A DNA stretch of 64,000 bases from assembly GCF_017876625.1 (NCBI RefSeq), contig NZ_JAGIOH010000001.1:3679501-3743500 (forward strand). Reading direction: 5' to 3'. A model generated the notes under the pieces. It was not told where the DNA came from and did no database searches. It was given only the letters and a program-made list of their open reading frames with translations. Positions 17,378 through 26,438 of the stretch are shown here, in pieces (the stretch's first letter is position 1; each line of letters opens with the position of its first letter). The position numbers and the translations under genes were made by a program. Source of the stretch: Streptomyces syringium. GTDB lineage: Bacteria; Actinomycetota; Actinomycetes; Streptomycetales; Streptomycetaceae.

Positions 17378-18109
17378 GTGAGCCAGCCGGAGATGCAGCC
17401 CGAGGGGCCCCCTCGAGAGCTCGGCGGGAGGGACCGGGGCGATCTCAGAGGCCGGACCTTCCCGCTCGGCAACTGGGGGGAACCCGCGGAGCGGCTCGAT
17501 GAGCTCTACCGCTGGGTGGAGGACGGCGCGCTGTATCTGGCCGACTGGTATCTGGCCGACCGCGCCTGGAAGCGCCGCTGGGCCCGGGGTCTGCGGGTCA
17601 GCGCCGCGCTGTGCGCGGTGGTGGGTGCCGCGCTGCCGCTGCTGGAGCTGACGAAGGTGGTGCGCACCGGTTCCGCCTGGGGTTTCCTGGCGCTGCTCGG
17701 CGCCGCGGCCTGTGTCGCCTGCGACCGCTATTTCGGGCTGACGACGGGCTGGATGCGGGCGGTGGCCACGGCCCAGGCGGTGCAGCGCAGGCTGGAGGCG
17801 CTGCAGTTCGACTGGGCGTCGGAGTGCGTGCGCGAGGTGCTCGGCCCGACCGAGGGCACGGCCAGTGAGGCCGCCGAGCGGTGTCTGAGCGTGCTGCGGC
17901 GCTTCTCCGAGGACGTCTCGGAGCTGGTGCGGGCGGAGACCGCGGACTGGATGGTGGAGTTCCGGGCCGGGCCGGCGCCGCTGCTGACGCAGTCGCTGGT
18001 GTCCTGGGGTCCGCGGTCGGAGGGCGGCGCCACGGTCACCCGGTTCCCGATGCCCCCGGGCAGCCGCCCGAACATGCCCCGCCAGCGCCCGCCGGAGTCG
18101 CCCCGGTAG
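17378..18109 (+). CDS. SLATT-domain-like two-helix membrane protein
   Basis: 243 aa. The GTG start has GAGAGGGAG upstream. A short basic/acidic N-terminus leads into helix ELYRWVEDGALYLADWYLADRAWKRRW, then two adjacent membrane helices (about residues 73-90 and 98-115) and a helical cytoplasmic part with WMRAVATAQAVQRRLEALQFDWA; the C-terminus is Pro/Arg-rich. This architecture matches SLATT domains, proposed by comparative genomics to be pore-forming effectors in nucleotide-signal conflict systems. No nucleotide cyclase or SLOG gene is adjacent, so a housekeeping role is equally possible. Confidence 0.65.
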   Translation: MSQPEMQPEGPPRELGGRDRGDLRGRTFPLGNWGEPAERLDELYRWVEDGALYLADWYLADRAWKRRWARGLRVSAALCAVVGAALPLLELTKVVRTGSAWGFLALLGAAACVACDRYFGLTTGWMRAVATAQAVQRRLEALQFDWASECVREVLGPTEGTASEAAERCLSVLRRFSEDVSELVRAETADWMVEFRAGPAPLLTQSLVSWGPRSEGGATVTRFPMPPGSRPNMPRQRPPESPR

Positions 18110-18117
18110 CGGCCGCG

Positions 18118-18154
18118 CGTTTCCGGCCCGACCCGGTGAATACGGCCGGAAACG
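18118..18154. terminator. Bidirectional terminator-like hairpin
   Basis: Perfect 11-bp arms CGTTTCCGGCC/GGCCGGAAACG with a 15-nt loop lie between the convergent genes ending at 18109 (+) and 18210 (-). Confidence 0.6.
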
Positions 18155-18209
18155 CACGGTGCGCCGGGTGAACGGGCGTCGGGTGAACAGGCCCGGTGTC
18201 GTGGCCCGT

Positions 18210-18860
18210 TCAGCTGAATACGATCATCGATCCCTGGCCCAGGCTCCGCGTCGCCGCGGCGTGCAGCCCGAGCCAGACGTGCCGCTCGCGTGCGAAGGGG
18301 CTGTCGTCGTGCGGACCCGGCGCGGCGGGCTCCTCCAGCCCCGTCGGGTGGTCCGGTGCGGCGGGCGCGGCGGGCGGGTTGGCGGGGTCTATGCCCAGGA
18401 CCGGTGCCACGGCGTGCAGTTCGCGGAGCAGGCCGTGGCTGGAGCCCAAGGGCCCGCCGCCTTCGAGGAGTTCGTCGTTGGACAGCGGGTGGGTGAAGTC
18501 CACGGGCACGTAAGCCCCCGCGTGGTCGTAGTGCCAGACCAGGTGCGACTGCTGGGCCGTGGTCTCGAACATCTCCAGCAACTGCTCGTAGTCGCCGCCG
18601 AGTTCGTCGACGGGGGTGACGGCGAGGCCGCACAGGTTCAGCAGATGGGCGCGGCGCAGGAAGTGCAGCGCGTCGTAGTCGAAGCCCGCGACCGGGGCCA
18701 CGTCCCCGGACAGGCCCGGCATATAGCCGAAGACGGGCACCGGCGGCAGCCCGGCCTCGCCGAGCGCCTTGTCGTACGCGGCGATCTCCTCGGCGAAGGG
18801 GTTGTCGGGGCTGTGGCACAGCACATCGACGAGGGGGACAAGCCAGAGGTCACAGGCCAC
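18210..18860 (-). CDS. Conserved hypothetical protein, 216 aa
   Basis: GTG start at 18860. I do not recognise the family. The protein is soluble, acidic and rich in His/Trp (HLVWHYDHAGAYVPVDFTHPL, RERHVWLGLHAAATRS). The N-terminus WLVPLVDVLCHSPDNPFAEEI and a mid-protein FDYDALHFLRRAHLLNLCGL look conserved in style, and a Pro/Ala linker separates the last 35 residues. Codon use is typical of the host. It lies alone between two convergent or tandem neighbours with a 150-bp gap upstream. No function can be inferred. Confidence 0.7.
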   Translation of the reverse strand: MACDLWLVPLVDVLCHSPDNPFAEEIAAYDKALGEAGLPPVPVFGYMPGLSGDVAPVAGFDYDALHFLRRAHLLNLCGLAVTPVDELGGDYEQLLEMFETTAQQSHLVWHYDHAGAYVPVDFTHPLSNDELLEGGGPLGSSHGLLRELHAVAPVLGIDPANPPAAPAAPDHPTGLEEPAAPGPHDDSPFARERHVWLGLHAAATRSLGQGSMIVFS

Positions 18861-19011
18861 GTGAACTCACTCTCGTTCGCGTTGATGCGATGGTCGGGCC
18901 AGAGTAGTGCCGCTCAGCCGTCTGTTACACAGTCCGGGAGACAACGAATCCGCCGTCTCCCGGACTTCATCCGGCCGTCCGCCGCGTGTCATGGCCTCGC
19001 GGCCCCGCGGC

Positions 19012-21594
19012 TCACCTGTCGTCGCGCACGTCCCACACCCAGGTGTCGCCGATCCGCTTCGGCTCCTCGCCGGTCAGCCGCGTGACGGCCGTGCGCAGCG
19101 GCAGCACGTTGTCCTGCGGGGCGAGGACCAGGGCGTCCGCGCGCCAGAAGCCGAGGTCGACGCGGAAGTCGCGGCGCTCCCGGGCGCCGAGGGCGGGGAT
19201 CCTGCCGGTCTCGCGGATCTTGCGGAGCAGCTCACTGGTGGCGCGCGGCTCCGGTCCGTAGATGCCGATGCGGTCCGGGCCCCAGGGGCCGTTGAAGTAG
19301 CCGCCGGGGAAGGCGAAGCCGAGGTCGGCGTCCACCTGCCAGTGCAGGGCGGCGGTGTCGGAGGGGCTCGGCACGGGGACGGGCACCAGCGAGTGGCCGG
19401 GGCGTACGTACGTGCGCCAGGTGCCGTCGGCGAGGAACGCGGGGGTCGGGGCGCGCTCGACGGTCCGGTACGGGGTGGGCACCAGTGGCAGCAGCGCCAC
19501 CGCGAGGGCCGCCCAGCCGAGCAGCCGGTGCGAGGTCTCGCGCTCGCTGCGCAGCCGGGTCACGGCCAGCCGGTCGCAGCCGAGGGCGAGCAGGATGCCG
19601 ATGGCGGGCACCGCGACCATGGCCACCCGGGACTCGATGACCGACTCGAAGAGCGGCATCTGCGCCAGCACCCGCCAGGGGCCGGGCAGCGTCCGGTCGG
19701 TGCCGAGCAGCGGGATGTTCTGGCCGAGCGAGAGGACGACGGCGCCCAGCGCGGTCCCGCCCAGGGCGAGCACGCGCGGCTGGTTGCGCAGGTGAACGAC
19801 GAGGGCGACGGTGAGGGCCACGAGGGGCCAGCCGAAGAAGGCGTTCTCCTCGGTCCGGTTCAGCGACAGCGACGCGGCCACCTTCTCGTCACCGGCCATG
19901 GAGCGGGTGGCGAATTCCAGGAGCGCCATCGGGTGGTTGCCGACCTGGCCGTGCAGCACGCTGTGGTAGCTCTGCGCGCCGAAGAACTGCCAGCTCAGCG
20001 GGTAGATCAGCAGGGGAAGGCAGACGAGGGCGGCGATCCCGAGACCGCGCAGCAGGGGCCTGGCGACGGCCTTCGCCACGTCCGGGGAGGCGATGGCGTA
20101 GCCGACGGCGAAGAGCACGAGGCCGCAGACGGCCAGCAGCAGCGCTTCCTCGCCGAGGAAGATCTGGTAGGTGAGGAACAGCCCGAGGATCACCCCGTCC
20201 CGCGTGGTGCGTTTGCCTTCGCACAGTCGCAGCAGCCGGTCGATGATCAGCGGGAACATGAAGAAGACGATGAAGTTCGGGTGCGCGTTGCCGTGCGAGA
20301 TCATCGGCGGCGCGAAGGCGCAGAAGGCTCCGCCGAGCGCGGCCGCCCAGCGGGAGCGCACAAAGCGCTTGGCGATCAGCCAGTACCAGGCGATGGCGGT
20401 CGCGGCGAGCCCGCCGGTCAGCACGATCGCCCAGGTCACATGCGCGCCGAAGGCCAGGGTGACGGGCGCGAGGGGGGCGGAGAGGCCGAGCATGGTGGTG
20501 TTCGCCATGAGGTTCACACCGAGGGGGAAGTTCTGCAGGTCGGTGAAGAAGGGGTTGTGGAGGTTCGCCACGTTGTCGGCGGTGACCGCGAAGAACCATT
20601 CCCACTGCGTCTGGTCCGAGCCGGAGTCCGCCAGATAGCCGCTGCCGAGGTTGCCCCACAGCCCGCCGTAGAGCACGAAGGCGAAGAAGAGGTAGAGCGC
20701 GGGGACGATGATCTGCACCGGGCGGACCGCGCGCCAGCGCAGCCGTACGAGGTCGGCGAGGACCGTCGGGTAGGCGAGCGGGCGGACCTTGGAGCCCGGC
20801 TGGTGCGCCCAGCGGACGGGGACCTCGGCGACCGGCCAGCCCCGCTCGTGGAAGTGGCGCAGGATCTCGACGTCGTAGCTCCACCCGTCCAGGCGGGAGC
20901 GGGTGAAGGCGGCCCGGACCTTGTCGCCGTCGAAGAGCTTGAAGCCGCACTGGGTGTCCCGTATGCCGGGCACCGCGGCGGCCCGTATCAGCCGGGCGCC
21001 CGCCCCGCCGAGGAGCTCGCGCAGCGCGTGCTGGCGCACGGCGATCCGGGACCCGGGCAGCGCGCGGGAGCCCACGGCGGCGGTGGCGCCCTCGTCGAGG
21101 CGGTGCTGGAGGAGGTCCAGGTCCTCGATGGGGGTGGCCAGGTCGGCGTCGGTGACCAGGACGCGGCGGCCGCGCGAGGCGAGCACGCCGGTGCGTACGG
21201 CGTGGCCCTTGCCGCGGTTGGCGGGGGTGCGCAGGAGGCGGATGCGCGCCTCGGTGGCCGCGGCCTTGTCGATGACCTCGGCGGTGGCGTCCGTCGAGCC
21301 GTCGTCGACGACGATCAGCTCCCAGCGGACGCGGCGGCCGGGTCCGGTGGTGAGGGTGTCGAGGTGGGTGCGGATCGCCTCCAGGCTGGGGGCGAGCCGG
21401 TTCTCCTCGTTGTACGCCGGGACGATCACCGAGAGGTCGACGGGCGGGGCGCCGGTCGGCTGCGCCGGGATGGTGCCGGAGCCGGACTGCGTGCCGGGCT
21501 GTGTGACGGACGACGGACCCGCGGACCCGTCCGGGGGCGCGTGCGGGCCGGATTCCGTGGGGCCGGACGCGTCCGACGGCTGAGTCTTTGACAT
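19012..21594 (-). CDS. Fusion of GT2 glycosyltransferase and polytopic GT-C-like membrane domain
   Basis: 860 aa. Residues 50-290 form a GT2 domain of the dolichyl-phosphate glucosyl/mannosyltransferase type: VSVIVPAYNEE-like start (LSVIVPAYNEENRLAPSL), VVDDGSTDAT, metal-binding DADLATP and TQCGFKLF with SYDVEIL. After about residue 295 come ten or more membrane helices, with an Asp/Gln-containing extracytoplasmic loop SGYLADSGSDQTQWEWFF, and a C-terminal soluble part. One protein could both charge a polyprenyl phosphate with sugar and use it outside the membrane. The N-terminal 45 residues are Pro/Ser/Gly-rich. ATG start at 21594. Confidence 0.85.
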   Translation of the reverse strand: MSKTQPSDASGPTESGPHAPPDGSAGPSSVTQPGTQSGSGTIPAQPTGAPPVDLSVIVPAYNEENRLAPSLEAIRTHLDTLTTGPGRRVRWELIVVDDGSTDATAEVIDKAAATEARIRLLRTPANRGKGHAVRTGVLASRGRRVLVTDADLATPIEDLDLLQHRLDEGATAAVGSRALPGSRIAVRQHALRELLGGAGARLIRAAAVPGIRDTQCGFKLFDGDKVRAAFTRSRLDGWSYDVEILRHFHERGWPVAEVPVRWAHQPGSKVRPLAYPTVLADLVRLRWRAVRPVQIIVPALYLFFAFVLYGGLWGNLGSGYLADSGSDQTQWEWFFAVTADNVANLHNPFFTDLQNFPLGVNLMANTTMLGLSAPLAPVTLAFGAHVTWAIVLTGGLAATAIAWYWLIAKRFVRSRWAAALGGAFCAFAPPMISHGNAHPNFIVFFMFPLIIDRLLRLCEGKRTTRDGVILGLFLTYQIFLGEEALLLAVCGLVLFAVGYAIASPDVAKAVARPLLRGLGIAALVCLPLLIYPLSWQFFGAQSYHSVLHGQVGNHPMALLEFATRSMAGDEKVAASLSLNRTEENAFFGWPLVALTVALVVHLRNQPRVLALGGTALGAVVLSLGQNIPLLGTDRTLPGPWRVLAQMPLFESVIESRVAMVAVPAIGILLALGCDRLAVTRLRSERETSHRLLGWAALAVALLPLVPTPYRTVERAPTPAFLADGTWRTYVRPGHSLVPVPVPSPSDTAALHWQVDADLGFAFPGGYFNGPWGPDRIGIYGPEPRATSELLRKIRETGRIPALGARERRDFRVDLGFWRADALVLAPQDNVLPLRTAVTRLTGEEPKRIGDTWVWDVRDDR

Positions 21595-21697
21595 CGCGAG
21601 ACCTGGCCCTCAGACGGTTGCAGGGTGCAAGTTCGGCGTTATCTTCATTCCGGATCCTGTTCCGCTTGTGGCTGGTCCCGATCGAGCGCCTTCGACC

Positions 21698-22369
21698 TTA
21701 TTCGGTCAGCTGCTCGATCAAGTTCAGGGAATGAGCGTTGTACGCCGCTATGAGCCGCTGGGCCTCCGCCACGTCCCGGCTGGTGACGGCCGCCACCAGC
21801 TCGCCGTGGCCCTGCCACAGCCGGCCGCGCAGCTCCGGCAGCCGGCGCAGCAGCGGCACCGTGAAGATCCAGCCCTGCACCCGGACCCGGTCCAGGAAAT
21901 CCGAGATGTACGGGTTGCCGACGAGGCAGCACAGCTCCCGCCAGAACCTCAGGTCGTAGCCGATGAGGATGTCGAGGTCCCCGGCCGCGGCCGCCCGCCC
22001 GGCCTCCTCGGCCCGGCGCCGCACCGAGGCCAGCGCCTCGGGCGTCGCGGAGTCCACCGCCTGCTGGGCGGAGCGCCGGAAGATGCCCTCGATGATCAGC
22101 GTGCGCGCCTCGATCATGTCGCGGAAGTCGGCGTACGTGAACTCGCGCACGCGGTAGCTCCGGTGCAGCTCCACGTCGAGCAGCCCCTGGGAGCAGAGGT
22201 CGAGCAGCGCCTCGCGCACAGGGGTCGCCGAGACGCCGTACTGCTCGGCTATCTCCTTGACGGTGAACTGCCGGCCGGCCGGGAGCCGGCCCGCGATCAC
22301 CTCGTCGCGCAGGGCGTCGGCGATCTGTGAGCGCAGCGTCGTCCGTTTGACAGCATCGCTGCCGGGCAT
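21698..22369 (-). CDS. GntR-family (FadR/FCD subfamily) transcriptional regulator
   Basis: 223 aa from the ATG at 22369. Winged helix-turn-helix at residues 10-75 (SQIADALRDEVIAGRLPAGRQFTVKEIAEQYGVSATPVREALLDLCSQGLL) followed by an FCD ligand domain with metal-binding residues in DLRFWRELCCLVGN and GHGELVAAVTSRD. It is 147 nt downstream of the class III aminotransferase on the same strand and may control it. An in-frame upstream start would add residues with no similarity; AAGGGGAAACGGA before the ATG supports this start. Confidence 0.93.
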   Translation of the reverse strand: MPGSDAVKRTTLRSQIADALRDEVIAGRLPAGRQFTVKEIAEQYGVSATPVREALLDLCSQGLLDVELHRSYRVREFTYADFRDMIEARTLIIEGIFRRSAQQAVDSATPEALASVRRRAEEAGRAAAAGDLDILIGYDLRFWRELCCLVGNPYISDFLDRVRVQGWIFTVPLLRRLPELRGRLWQGHGELVAAVTSRDVAEAQRLIAAYNAHSLNLIEQLTE

Positions 22370-22516
22370 CGTGTCCGTTTCCCCTTCCCTGACCGCGCGC
22401 CCGCGTGCGAACGGCCCTCGCAACAAGATAGGCGAGGGCCGTCGCGGAACGTACGAATGTGCGCGCGGGAAGGACGAACGGTACACACCGGTGACCATCG
22501 GGATCAGACGGCGTCC

Positions 22517-23872
22517 TCAGACTGTGTGGGTATCGGCCACCGTGAGTGCCTCGTCCAGAATCGCGAGTCCTTCCCGTGCCTCGGCCTCGGTGAGGGTGCA
22601 CGGCGGGACGACATGGGTGCGGTTCATGTTCACGAACGGCCACAGGCCCGACTTCTTGCAGGCCGCGGCGAAGGCGTTCATGGGGGCCGCCGCCTCGCCC
22701 GCCGCGTTGTAGGGCACCAGCGGTTCCCGGGTGGCGCGGTCCTTGACCAGCTCCAGCGCCCAGAAGACGCCCATGCCGCGCACCTCGCCGACGCTCCGGT
22801 GGCGCTCGGCGAGCGCGCGCAGCCCGGGGCCGAGGACGTCCTCCCCGAGGCGGGCCGCGTTCTCCACGATGCCCTCCTCGGCCATCGCGTTGATCGTGGC
22901 GACGGCGGAGGCGCAGGCGAGCGGGTGGCCGGAGTAGGTGAGCCCGCCGGGGTAGGGGCGGCGGTCGAAGGTGGCGGCGATCTCCGCGGAGATCGCGACG
23001 CCGCCGAGCGGGACGTAGCCGGAGTTCACGCCCTTGGCGAAGGTCAGCAGGTCGGGCGTGACGCCGAAGTGGTCGGCGGCGAACCAGCGGCCCGTGCGCC
23101 CGAACCCGGACATGACCTCGTCCAGGATGAAGACGATGCCGTGGCGGTCGCAGAGCTCCCGCACGCCCGCGAGATAGCCCGCGGGCGGCACGAGGATGCC
23201 CGCGGTGCCGACGACGCTCTCCAGGATGATCGCCGCGATGGTCCGGGGGCCCTCGAAGACGATGGTGTCCTCGAGGTGCGCGAGGGCCCGCGCGCACTCC
23301 TCCTCCTCGCTCGTCGCGTGGAACGGCGAGCGGTAGAGGTACGGGCCCCAGAAGTGCACGACGCCCGCCGAGGCCGTGTCGGACGGCCAGCGGCGCGGGT
23401 CGCCGGTCAGATTGATCGCCGCGGCCGTCGCCCCGTGGTACGAGCGGTAGGCGCTCAGCAGCTTGGGGCGGCCGGTGTGCAGCCGGGCCATCCGGACGGC
23501 GTTCTCCACCGCCTCGGCGCCCCCGTTGGTGAAGAAGATCTTGTCGAGGTCGCCGGGGGTGCGCCCCGCGACCAGTCGCGCGGCCTCGGACCGTACGTCC
23601 ACGGCGAAGCCCGGCGCGATCGTGCACAGCCGGCCCGCCTGCTCCTGGACGGCGGCGACGACCTTGGGGTGCTGGTGGCCGATGTTGGTGTTGACGAGCT
23701 GGGAGGAGAAGTCGAGGTAGCGGTTTCCGTCGTAGTCCCAGAAGTACGCGCCCTCGGCACCGGCCACGGCCGGCGGGTCGATGAGGCCCTGGGCGGACCA
23801 GGAGTGGAAGACGTGCGCGCGGTCGGCGGCCTTGACCGCGGCGCCGGCAGAGGGGTCGGGGAGAGTGCTCAC
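22517..23872 (-). CDS. Class III aminotransferase (omega-amino acid:pyruvate type)
   Basis: 451 aa from the GTG at 23872 (GAGG about 8 nt upstream). PLP-dependent fold type I: phosphate-binding FFTNGGAEAVENAVRMAR, YRSYHGATAAAINLTGDPRRWP, ILDEVMSGFGRTGRWFA with the PLP-ring Asp, and the Schiff-base Lys in LLTFAKGVNSGYVPLGG. The N-terminal HVFHSWSAQGLIDPPAVAGAEGAYFWDYDGNRYLDFSS resembles taurine- and beta-alanine--pyruvate aminotransferases. A neighbouring GntR regulator suggests inducible catabolism. Substrate not determinable here. Confidence 0.9.
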   Translation of the reverse strand: MSTLPDPSAGAAVKAADRAHVFHSWSAQGLIDPPAVAGAEGAYFWDYDGNRYLDFSSQLVNTNIGHQHPKVVAAVQEQAGRLCTIAPGFAVDVRSEAARLVAGRTPGDLDKIFFTNGGAEAVENAVRMARLHTGRPKLLSAYRSYHGATAAAINLTGDPRRWPSDTASAGVVHFWGPYLYRSPFHATSEEEECARALAHLEDTIVFEGPRTIAAIILESVVGTAGILVPPAGYLAGVRELCDRHGIVFILDEVMSGFGRTGRWFAADHFGVTPDLLTFAKGVNSGYVPLGGVAISAEIAATFDRRPYPGGLTYSGHPLACASAVATINAMAEEGIVENAARLGEDVLGPGLRALAERHRSVGEVRGMGVFWALELVKDRATREPLVPYNAAGEAAAPMNAFAAACKKSGLWPFVNMNRTHVVPPCTLTEAEAREGLAILDEALTVADTHTV

Positions 23873-24091
23873 GCTGATTGCCTCACAGAGGTGGGGACGC
23901 GGGGGCCGCCAGCGTAGAAAGCGCGGCACGGCGGCGGACACCGGCACTGTGTAGGGCTCTCGGGCCGCCCGTGGACATACTGCCGGGTTGCGGACACCGG
24001 CCGTTCGCGGCGGGTTCACCGGCGCGCCGCGACGCCCGAGAATTACTCTTACGGAAATCCCCTGCGGCGGCCGGGGGCGTGCTACGGTCCT

Positions 24092-24121
24092 TTGCAGTTG
24101 CAGTTTTGGTACCCATATAAC
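24092..24121 (+). promoter_or_regulatory. Promoter of the cold-shock gene
   Basis: TTGCAG (24092-24097) and TATAAC (24116-24121) with an 18-bp spacer. Transcription from here gives an untranslated leader of about 125 nt, a length usual for cspA-type genes. The leader contains GGAATT repeats that could pair. Confidence 0.6.
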
Positions 24122-24252
24122 GTGTGCGCCTGACGGTCTGTGACCTCAGGCGCTCTGTTGTTTACGGCCATAGGCCCGGACGGGGACATCAACGCGACAC
24201 GGAATTGCGCACCGTGCGGAATTCCGGCACCGGGATCTATAAGGAGATCGTC

Positions 24253-24456
24253 GTGGCTAACGGCACCGTGAAGTGGTTCAACTCGGAAAAGGGCTTCGGC
24301 TTCATCGAGCAGGACGGCGGCGGCCCGGACGTGTTCGCCCACTACTCGAACATCGCCACCCAGGGCTTCCGTGAGCTGCAGGAGGGCCAGAAGGTCTCCT
24401 TCGACGTCACGCAGGGCCAGAAGGGCCCGCAGGCGGAGAACATCGTTCCCGCCTGA
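24253..24456 (+). CDS. Cold-shock domain protein (CspA family)
   Basis: 67 aa. Single OB-fold RNA chaperone with RNP1 KGFGFIEQ and RNP2 VFAHYSNI motifs and the standard start [13 protein letters not shown]. The GTG at 24253 is preceded by AAGGAGA at 24241-24247; in-frame codons upstream belong to the leader. A strong hairpin follows at 24474. Confidence 0.97.
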   Translation: MANGTVKWFNSEKGFGFIEQDGGGPDVFAHYSNIATQGFRELQEGQKVSFDVTQGQKGPQAENIVPA

Positions 24457-24473
24457 TCGCAGACGCGACCGGG

Positions 24474-24508
24474 GCCGGGGCCCGCACTTTCACGGTGCGG
24501 GCCCCGGC
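24474..24508 (+). terminator. Terminator of the cold-shock gene
   Basis: Perfect 14-bp arms GCCGGGGCCCGCAC/GTGCGGGCCCCGGC, 7-nt loop, followed by TCTTT, 18 nt after the stop codon. Confidence 0.88.
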
Positions 24509-24628
24509 TCTTTGGTGTCCGGCTATTCTCCCGCGAGGGCTGCGTGCGGCAGTCTCGAAGCAAGGACCTCGGCAGGGCGCCCCGGACGACACCGGGGGCC
24601 ATCGGGGGAACCGGGGGAAGGCGACATC

Positions 24629-26374
24629 ATGGACAGTCTGCAGCCAGGAGATCCACACAGTCTCGGCGCGTACCGGCTGCTCGGCCGGCTGGGCACGGGC
24701 GGCATGGGCCGGGTCTATCTGGCCCGCTCGGACCGGGGCCGCACGGTCGCGGTCAAGCTCGTCCAGCGGGAGCTGGCCGGCCAGGAGGAGTTCCGCAGGC
24801 GCTTCCGGCAGGAGGTGCAGTCGGCCCGGCAGGTCGGCGGCGAGTGGACCGCACCGGTCCTCGACGCGGACACCGAGGCGGACATCCCGTGGGTCGCCAC
24901 CGGCTACATCGCCGGACCGTCCTTGCGGCAGGTCGTCGACCGCGACTACGGGCCGCTGCCCGAGCGGACCGTCCGCATCCTCGGCGCCGGGCTCGCGCGC
25001 GCCCTCCAGGCCGTCCACGCCGCCGGCATCGTCCACCGCGACCTCAAGCCGTCGAACGTCCTGATCACCCTGGACGGCCCGCGCGTCATCGACTTCGGCA
25101 TCGCCCGCGCCCTGGAGACGGTGACCGACAACAACCTCACCCGCACCGGCGCGGCCGTCGGCTCGCCCGGCTTCATGTCGCCCGAGCAGGTGCGCGGCGC
25201 CAAGGTCACCGCCGCCAGCGACGTCTTCTGCCTCGGCGCGGTGCTGGCGTACGCCGCGACCGGCCGGATGCCCTTCGGCACCGCGGACAGCGGCGTCCAC
25301 GCCCTGCTCTACCGCATCGCCCAGGAGGAGCCGGATCTCACCGGAGTGCCGGAGCCGCTGCGGCCGCTGATAGCCGACTTCCTCGCCAAGGACCCCGCCG
25401 ACCGCCCCACGCCCGAGCAGGCCCTGGAGCGCACGGGCGTGCGGGACCTGCTGACGGACCTGCGCTCGGCGGAGCCCTGGCTGCCCGGCGGCATCGTCGC
25501 CCAGCTGGGGCGGCACGCGGTACGGCTGCTCGACGTCGAGGACCCGGCCGCCGCGAACCCGCTGACCCAGGTGGACCCGCGCCCCGAGGGGCGTCCGGTG
25601 GACCTGCCGACCGTGACCGCCGGACCGGCCGCCCAGCCGCTGCCCCCGGCCAACCCCGCCCCGGCCTTCGCCCCCGCCCCCTCCCACCAGGGCCACCCGC
25701 ACCCGGGCCCGTACGGCCCCGGCCCGTACGACTCGGGGGTGTACGCCACGCCGCCCCCGCCCGAGCGGCGCCGGTCCGTGGCGCCCTTCGTGCTGGCGGC
25801 CGTGGTGACCGCCGGGCTGCTCGCGGGCGGCGGGACGGTGTATCTGCTGAACCGGGAGACGAACGACGAGGGACGCGGCGGCCCCGGCCCGGTCACCTCG
25901 CCGACCACGACGCCCGGCGCCTCGGGCGGGACGTCGGGACCCTCGTCGTCCGGGCCCTCCGCCTCCGCCGGGGCCGGGGCGCCCGGGCAGGCCAAGGTCA
26001 CCCCCGCCTCCGGCCCGGTCCCCCAGGCGTTCATCGGCACCTGGGAGTCCGACTTCCAGACGGCCGGCGGCGCCAACACCCGCCGGATCGTCCTGCGGCA
26101 GGGGCCCGTCGGCACGACCGTGGCGGACATCAGCGGCCACGGCACGAACGAATACGGCACCGTCTACCGCTGCGCCTGGGTCGCCGACCTGAGCGCGGCC
26201 GCGGCAGCCGGCGGCCCGCTGCGGCTCGGCCCGTCCCGGGTCACCGTGGCCGAGCCCGCCACCTCCTGCCAGCCGGGCGAGGCCACCGAGCTGACCCTGC
26301 TGCCGGACGGCAGGCTGAGCCGGAGGTTCATCGGCACCGACAAGGAACCGCTGACCTACACGAAGCGGAGCTGA
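24629..26374 (+). CDS. Membrane-anchored Ser/Thr protein kinase (Pkn/Hanks type)
   Basis: 581 aa from the ATG at 24629. The kinase domain spans about residues 15-270: G-loop LGTGGMGRVYLA, VAVK, catalytic HRDLKPSN, DFG (VIDFGIAR) and the activation-segment end GSPGFMSPEQ, all intact. A Pro/Gly-rich linker, one membrane helix (about 390-410, FVLAAVVTAGLLAGGGTVYLL) and a Gly/Ser/Thr-rich spacer lead to an extracellular domain starting FIGTWESDFQ with two cysteines; no PASTA repeats. GGGGGAAGG precedes the start. It probably signals from the cell envelope; targets unknown. Confidence 0.93.
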   Translation: MDSLQPGDPHSLGAYRLLGRLGTGGMGRVYLARSDRGRTVAVKLVQRELAGQEEFRRRFRQEVQSARQVGGEWTAPVLDADTEADIPWVATGYIAGPSLRQVVDRDYGPLPERTVRILGAGLARALQAVHAAGIVHRDLKPSNVLITLDGPRVIDFGIARALETVTDNNLTRTGAAVGSPGFMSPEQVRGAKVTAASDVFCLGAVLAYAATGRMPFGTADSGVHALLYRIAQEEPDLTGVPEPLRPLIADFLAKDPADRPTPEQALERTGVRDLLTDLRSAEPWLPGGIVAQLGRHAVRLLDVEDPAAANPLTQVDPRPEGRPVDLPTVTAGPAAQPLPPANPAPAFAPAPSHQGHPHPGPYGPGPYDSGVYATPPPPERRRSVAPFVLAAVVTAGLLAGGGTVYLLNRETNDEGRGGPGPVTSPTTTPGASGGTSGPSSSGPSASAGAGAPGQAKVTPASGPVPQAFIGTWESDFQTAGGANTRRIVLRQGPVGTTVADISGHGTNEYGTVYRCAWVADLSAAAAAGGPLRLGPSRVTVAEPATSCQPGEATELTLLPDGRLSRRFIGTDKEPLTYTKRS

Positions 26375-26385
26375 CGCGAAAACGC

Positions 26386-26421
26386 GACAGCGCCCCGGTG
26401 GCGGACCACCGGGGCGCTGTC
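26386..26421. terminator. Bidirectional terminator between the kinase gene and purA
   Basis: Perfect 16-bp arms (GACAGCGCCCCGGTGG and complement) with a CGGA loop, 11 nt after the kinase stop and 17 nt after the purA stop on the other strand. Confidence 0.88.
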
Positions 26422-26438
26422 ACAGCGAACGCCGTGCC

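Noticed and set aside
22517..23872. The class III aminotransferase as an ectoine or GABA pathway gene
   Set aside because: No ect or gab genes are adjacent, and the motifs fit the wider omega-amino acid group, so no specific symbol was given.
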